The notes beneath the pieces were generated by a model that saw only the letters and a list, made by a program, of their open reading frames with translations, had not been told where the DNA came from and did not search any database. The position numbers were made by a program, and so were the translations under genes. A stretch of 9,917 nucleotides of DNA from Bacillota bacterium (GTDB taxonomy: Bacteria > Bacillota_I > Bacilli_A > Erysipelotrichales > Erysipelotrichaceae), in NCBI GenBank assembly GCA_023387245.1, contig JAEWIH010000100.1, positions 1-9,917 on the forward strand, read 5' to 3'. Below are positions 6,300-9,917 of this stretch, one piece after another. The stretch's first letter is position 1, and every line of letters begins with the position of its first letter.

Positions 6300-7959
6300 A
6301 TTTTGGGCTTTATTTCAATTGATGCGTCAAAATAGTACGTATCAAGCTTTTCCTATTACATCAAATAAACCAAATAGTTTATCATTAAAACTCAAGAATT
6401 TATTTGGGAAAAGGTTTTTTTCACTAATCTTTTATGGAACATCATTTTTAATTTCTTTATTCTTAATTTTCAGTTTTTTAAATGTTAAGAGTGAACAAGA
6501 CTTTGTAGTTATATTTTTAATCTCATCAATTATCCCTTTTATGTTTCAATTAATGTTTAGTTTTTCAATTGGATTTTATTTATATTATTTAAATAATGAC
6601 TTAGAATCATATTTAGTTTTACCAATTACTAACAACCAATTATTAATAACTAGATTGTTATATGCATGTTATTATTCATACTTCTTTACATTCATTATTA
6701 CAATTCCTTTATTAATATGGTATATTTTTAATTTTGGAATAAGTACATACGGTTTAGCATCATTAATTTTTGGTAGTATTTTGTCAATAGTAACTCCAAC
6801 TATTTTACCAATAATTATTATTTTTATATTTATTTCAGTATTTAAATTTCTTAAAAGTAAAAATAGTATTACTTATTTATTTTATTTATTGACATTTGTG
6901 ATAGTTTTTGGCTGGAACTTTATAGGCAACGACCTTGGAAGAATGATGGCAGCTAATTCTATGAGTAGTAATTATCATATTAGCGATTTTATTATAAATA
7001 GTTCTTTAATTGTTAAAGCCATACATAATCAAAGCATTATTCCAATTATTGTATTAATAGTGTTTTCAATTGTTTTAATAGCCATTTATTTGTTTATTGG
7101 TAATGCATTTTATATTAAAAATGCGACGAGGTTAACAGAATCGGCTTCTAAGAAAAAGGCTATTAATTATGATAAAATTAAACTTAAAAAAAGCTCAATT
7201 CAAAAAACTTTATTAGGTAAGGAATTTAAATCAATTGTCCATAGTCCACATGCAGTAATACAGTTTCTTTTATCACCAGTGATTCTTTATGTAATATTTT
7301 TTGGTGCAATGATTTATCAATTAATTAGTCAAAATCTTAACATTGATGAAGTAATTACTAAAATTAATAGTTTTATTGCCTCAATACCAATATTGTTAGG
7401 ACATGATTATACTATTCTTATTATGATAATAGTTGGGCTAATACTAGCATATATACAGTTTTTAAATTCTGCTAATGCTTGTACAATTTCTAGAGAAGGA
7501 ACCATCGGGATAGAGACATTAAAAACTTGGCCGATTAAATTTTTAGATGTTTTAATGGCAAAAGTTTTAGTTGGACCAATTATTAATTTACTTTTTACTT
7601 CGCTTATATTAGCTGCATTGTTTATAATTATTAATCAAAAAATATATGTTGCTGTTATTATTATTACATTTTTAATAGCTAATTATTTTATTGGTTGGTA
7701 TAGTTTATTAATAAATATTCTTTTTCCAAAATTTAATTGGAATAATGAAATGCAAGTTATTAAAAACTCGCTTTCTGTTAATATAAATATATTAACTTTT
7801 TTTGGAATTGCGGCTTTGGCTTTTTTTGCATTGAAATATTTTAATATTCATGTATTTATTGCTGTTTTGTTAATAGTTCCAATTATTGGAATAATCGGTA
7901 TGATTTATTGTATAATTAATCACGATAAAATTCTTAAAAATTTTAATACAAATAAATAA
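6292..7959 (+). CDS. Large ABC exporter permease with about 12 membrane segments
   Basis: Membrane partner of the preceding ATPase. The 555 residues contain roughly twelve hydrophobic segments (about 42-63, 71-99, 123-148, 155-186, 193-212, 249-271, 322-347, 373-393, 425-447, 451-477, 496-515, 519-543). A lysine-rich loop at about 280-320 separates two six-segment halves. Each half carries a similar cytoplasmic motif: LVLPITNNQLLITRLL near 108-123 and LKTWPIKFLDVLMAKVL near 410-426. The second is preceded by SREG, a pattern typical of ABC-2-like permeases. The fold therefore looks like two ABC-2 permeases fused by duplication, which would let one polypeptide pair with an ATPase dimer (inference). 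AAGGTGA (6279-6285) inside the ATPase gene is the ribosome site. The gene ends just before a strong terminator. No signal peptide and no known substrate family can be assigned. Confidence 0.88.
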   Translation: MSKFWALFQLMRQNSTYQAFPITSNKPNSLSLKLKNLFGKRFFSLIFYGTSFLISLFLIFSFLNVKSEQDFVVIFLISSIIPFMFQLMFSFSIGFYLYYLNNDLESYLVLPITNNQLLITRLLYACYYSYFFTFIITIPLLIWYIFNFGISTYGLASLIFGSILSIVTPTILPIIIIFIFISVFKFLKSKNSITYLFYLLTFVIVFGWNFIGNDLGRMMAANSMSSNYHISDFIINSSLIVKAIHNQSIIPIIVLIVFSIVLIAIYLFIGNAFYIKNATRLTESASKKKAINYDKIKLKKSSIQKTLLGKEFKSIVHSPHAVIQFLLSPVILYVIFFGAMIYQLISQNLNIDEVITKINSFIASIPILLGHDYTILIMIIVGLILAYIQFLNSANACTISREGTIGIETLKTWPIKFLDVLMAKVLVGPIINLLFTSLILAALFIIINQKIYVAVIIITFLIANYFIGWYSLLINILFPKFNWNNEMQVIKNSLSVNINILTFFGIAALAFFALKYFNIHVFIAVLLIVPIIGIIGMIYCIINHDKILKNFNTNK

Positions 7960-7962
7960 ATT

Positions 7963-7993
7963 AAAAACTCAGTTCAATTTGAACTGAGTTTTT
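7963..7993. terminator. Bidirectional intrinsic terminator between convergent genes
   Basis: AAAAACTCAGTTCAA (7963-7977) and its exact reverse complement (7979-7993) form a 15-base perfect inverted repeat around one central T. In practice the stem closes with a 3-5 base loop. T-runs lie at the 3' side on both strands, so it can stop the ABC operon from the left and the YitT gene from the right. The YitT stop codon (7993-7995) touches the right edge. Confidence 0.92.
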
Positions 7994-8862
7994 TATTGTA
8001 TTTTTTTATATTGAAAATTCCCTACTACTCTTTCAGTTTTAGTAACATTTACAAAAGCATTTGTGTCGATAGATTGAATAATCGCTATAACTTCATTAAC
8101 TTCATAATAATTAACTACCATTAATAGCACATCTTTATGTACTCCAGTATAAATACCACAACCATCGATTTTAGTTAAGCCTCGCGATACTCTAGCTAAT
8201 AAAGCCTTAGAAATATCATCACCTTTTTCACTAATAATATGTAAACAACTTAAACGATTACGACTATCTCTTGAATTAATAGTCATCGTTGTAATAAACT
8301 GAAATACCATCGAATATAAAGCAGCCGTCCAACCTTCTAATAATCCTGACAAAAATAAAATACTGTAATTTATATACATAACTATATCCCAAGCAGGTAT
8401 TTTAGGATCTTTATTTTGTAAATATATCGCAATAAAATCAGTACCACCAGTACTACCTTCAGCTTTAATAGCTAAAATGGCACTAATCCCACTTAATACT
8501 CCCCCAAAAATAATCATAAGTATTCTATCATCTACAAGATTAATATCAGGAACAAATAATGACATAATACTAACTAAACTAAATTGAAAAATAGTTAATA
8601 GGCAAAATCTTTTACCAATCAGTTTAAATACTAATAATGTCATTATTAGTTGTAAAATAAAATATAGCAACATAAAAGGAATATCAAAACCTAAAGTCTT
8701 TAAAATACCAACACTTATTAATTTAGATATTCCTACAAAACCAGCTGGATATAAATTAGCTGGTTCAATAAATGCTTTTAATGTCAAAACATAAATAATC
8801 GCTGACAAAAAAATTAATAATCCTGTTTTAATAAATTTAAAATTACTCATATTTAGAAACAT
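7993..8862 (-). CDS. YitT family membrane protein (DUF161 plus DUF2179)
   Basis: Integral membrane protein of the YitT/YpjC/YvjA group, whose biochemical role is not established. The 289 residues hold about five or six membrane segments in the first 195 residues. They include the conserved EPANLYPAGFVGIS near 33-46 and GSTGGTDFIA at 136-145, followed by a cytoplasmic DUF2179 domain (about 205-280) with RGLTKIDGCGIYTG and the closing KTERVVGNF. Two starts are possible. The ATG at 8862 overlaps the end of ridA by ten bases; the ATG at 8850, four codons later, begins MSNFKF just after the ridA stop. Neither has a strong ribosome site, so translation probably depends on ribosomes leaving ridA. 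The difference does not touch any domain. The gene most likely shares the ridA transcript and ends at the shared terminator. Confidence 0.9.
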   Translation of the reverse strand: MFLNMSNFKFIKTGLLIFLSAIIYVLTLKAFIEPANLYPAGFVGISKLISVGILKTLGFDIPFMLLYFILQLIMTLLVFKLIGKRFCLLTIFQFSLVSIMSLFVPDINLVDDRILMIIFGGVLSGISAILAIKAEGSTGGTDFIAIYLQNKDPKIPAWDIVMYINYSILFLSGLLEGWTAALYSMVFQFITTMTINSRDSRNRLSCLHIISEKGDDISKALLARVSRGLTKIDGCGIYTGVHKDVLLMVVNYYEVNEVIAIIQSIDTNAFVNVTKTERVVGNFQYKKIQ

Positions 8863-9332
8863 TCACTACAGTCACCATCAGGACAATTATCACAATCGTG
8901 CTGCGCACCATTTTCAGAATTATATGGACTATATCCAAATTTTTTCTCATAAGCCAAAGTATCAAAGGCAATAGCTTCAACCATAACTTTAGCCCCAAAT
9001 GGCAATTTAGAAACTTCCACAACACTTCTAGCAGGAAAAGGATGAGCAAAAAAAGTAGCATAGATTAAATCTACTTCTTCTAAATTATCTAAATTAGTAA
9101 CATAAACAGTAGTTTTTACAATATGTCTAAGTTCTAATCCAATTTCATTTAATAATGATACAAAGTTTCTTAAAATTTGATACATTTCGTCACTAACAGT
9201 ATCATTAACTAATGTATTGTGCTCATTTAATGGTAATTGTCCAGAAAAATAAACAAAATCACCTATTTTTAAACAAGCACTAGCAGCTCCATAATCATAC
9301 GAATCACAAGACTTAATATTTTTAGCAATCAT
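8853..9332 (-). CDS. ridA: RidA family enamine/imine deaminase with a cysteine-rich C-terminal tail
   Basis: RidA (YjgF/YER057c/UK114) trimers hydrolyse reactive enamine and imine intermediates such as 2-aminoacrylate released by PLP enzymes (family knowledge). Residues 1-125 cover the whole fold: the substrate-site tyrosine in DSYDYG, VYFSGQLP at 27-34, the catalytic arginine Arg102 in PARSVVEV, and Glu119 in VEAIAF. The usual protein ends near here at about 125-130 residues. This one continues to 159 with a polar tail ending in C147-x2-C150-x4-C155-x2-C158, plus a nearby His145, resembling a small metal-binding site. The ATG at 9332 has AGAGG eight bases upstream and a well-formed promoter behind it. 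The last ten bases overlap the first possible start of the YitT gene. The RidA call is firm; a metal site in the tail is inference. Confidence 0.93.
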   Translation of the reverse strand: MIAKNIKSCDSYDYGAASACLKIGDFVYFSGQLPLNEHNTLVNDTVSDEMYQILRNFVSLLNEIGLELRHIVKTTVYVTNLDNLEEVDLIYATFFAHPFPARSVVEVSKLPFGAKVMVEAIAFDTLAYEKKFGYSPYNSENGAQHDCDNCPDGDCSECF

Positions 9333-9352
9333 GAAATAACCTCTTCTAATGT

Positions 9353-9381
9353 ATTATAAACAAAAATATAAAAACTCTCAA
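9353..9381 (-). promoter_or_regulatory. ridA promoter
   Basis: On the minus strand, TTGAGA (9376-9381) and TATAAT (9353-9358) are separated by exactly 17 bases, matching sigma-A consensus at 11 of 12 positions. The -35 box abuts the trmL stop codon. Transcription would start near 9346, giving a leader of about 14 bases that contains the AGAGG ribosome site. It indicates that ridA and the YitT gene can be expressed apart from trmL. Confidence 0.8.
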
Positions 9382-9900
9382 CTACTTTACACGCTCTAAC
9401 CAATCATTTCCTTTAATAACTTCATCAAAACTTAAATCCAAGTAATTTAATTGTCTTAATACTTCATAAACACATATAGCAACACAATTACTTAAATTTA
9501 AAGAACGAGCACTAGCAACCATTGGTAATCGAGCACAAAAATCTAAATTATCATGTAATAATTCTAATGGCAATCCGCTACTTTCTTTACCAAAAATCAA
9601 ATAAATATTTTTTTCCTCTACACTAGCAAAATTAAAAGCACTAGGTGGTTTATGCCCATAACGAGTAATAAAAAGAAAATAACCGGAATTATTATTAACA
9701 AATTCTTGCCAATTTTTATAAAAATGGGCCTCAGTAACGAGCCGATAATCTAGACCACTACGCCTAACTTTTTGTTCATCGATTTTAAAGCCTAAAGGCT
9801 CAATTAAATGTAAAGTAGTATTAGTAGCACTACAAGTCCGCATTATATTACCAGTATTTTGAGGAATTTCTGGCTCAAATAAAACAACATTTATTTTCAT
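9382..9900 (-). CDS. trmL: tRNA (cytidine/uridine-34 2'-O)-methyltransferase TrmL
   Basis: SPOUT-class (trefoil-knot) methyltransferase of the TrmL/YibK/CspR group. It transfers a methyl from S-adenosylmethionine to the 2'-hydroxyl of the wobble base in certain Leu tRNAs (family knowledge). The 172 residues are slightly longer than the usual 155-165 and appear complete. Motif 1 is EPEIPQNTGNIMR at 9-21, motif 2 is FGKESSGLP at 103-111, and motif 3, RSLNLSNCVAICVYE at 132-146, forms the knot and the cofactor pocket. The start MKINVVLFEPEIPQNTGN is canonical and has GGAGG (9909-9913) eight bases upstream. The promoter would lie outside the window. It is followed by ridA after 48 bp with a separate promoter. 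Together with mnmA it gives the window two different enzymes acting on the tRNA wobble base. Confidence 0.95.
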   Translation of the reverse strand: MKINVVLFEPEIPQNTGNIMRTCSATNTTLHLIEPLGFKIDEQKVRRSGLDYRLVTEAHFYKNWQEFVNNNSGYFLFITRYGHKPPSAFNFASVEEKNIYLIFGKESSGLPLELLHDNLDFCARLPMVASARSLNLSNCVAICVYEVLRQLNYLDLSFDEVIKGNDWLERVK

Positions 9901-9917
9901 TTACGATACCTCCATAC

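Noticed and set aside
8843..9061. A 72-residue open frame on the minus strand inside ridA
   Set aside because: It lies in another frame of the well-supported ridA gene, is a low-complexity Leu/Ile/Val-rich reading, and matches no family. It is a shadow of ridA.

Overview
This is AT-rich DNA with the standard stop code: Trp is encoded by TGG in the genes checked, and mnmA ends in TGA, so UGA has not been reassigned to Trp. The gene content (Spx, RecD2, MnmA, TrmL, a YitT-type membrane protein) and the strong GGAGG-like ribosome sites point to a low-GC Gram-positive bacterium of the Bacilli. It could be an Erysipelotrichia-like or Acholeplasma-like lineage rather than a UGA-recoding mycoplasma. 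The exact genus cannot be read from the window.

Layout. Positions 1-5471 on the minus strand hold, in transcription order, spx, mnmA, recD2 and alaS (cut by the window start). This is a housekeeping block for thiol-stress control, tRNA wobble thiolation, DNA repair helicase and alanyl-tRNA charging. mnmA and recD2 share an ATGA junction, and recD2 and alaS are only 48 bp apart. A small hairpin overlapping the end of spx may separate it from mnmA. A 108-bp divergent intergenic region (5472-5579) then carries back-to-back promoters and a run of 15 A. It is followed on the plus strand by a two-gene ABC exporter (ATPase 5580-6299, large duplicated permease 6292-7959) that ends at a strong bidirectional terminator (7963-7993). 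Positions 7993-9900, again on the minus strand, hold trmL, ridA and a YitT-family membrane protein. ridA has its own near-consensus promoter and overlaps the YitT gene.

How the genes fit together. MnmA and TrmL both modify the tRNA anticodon wobble base, and AlaRS charges tRNA, so translation fidelity is the main theme. RecD2 is a repair helicase that commonly sits between mnmA and alaS in Firmicutes. RidA removes reactive enamine by-products of PLP enzymes. The ABC pair has no recognisable substrate. There is no gene-free stretch above 300 bases, no RNA gene, no mobile element and no CRISPR.

Most of the window is ordinary conserved chromosome. I see no evidence for a new multi-gene system. 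The points most worth a second look are the cysteine-rich tail on RidA, the homopolymer inside the ABC promoter, and the terminator embedded in the spx stop region just before mnmA.
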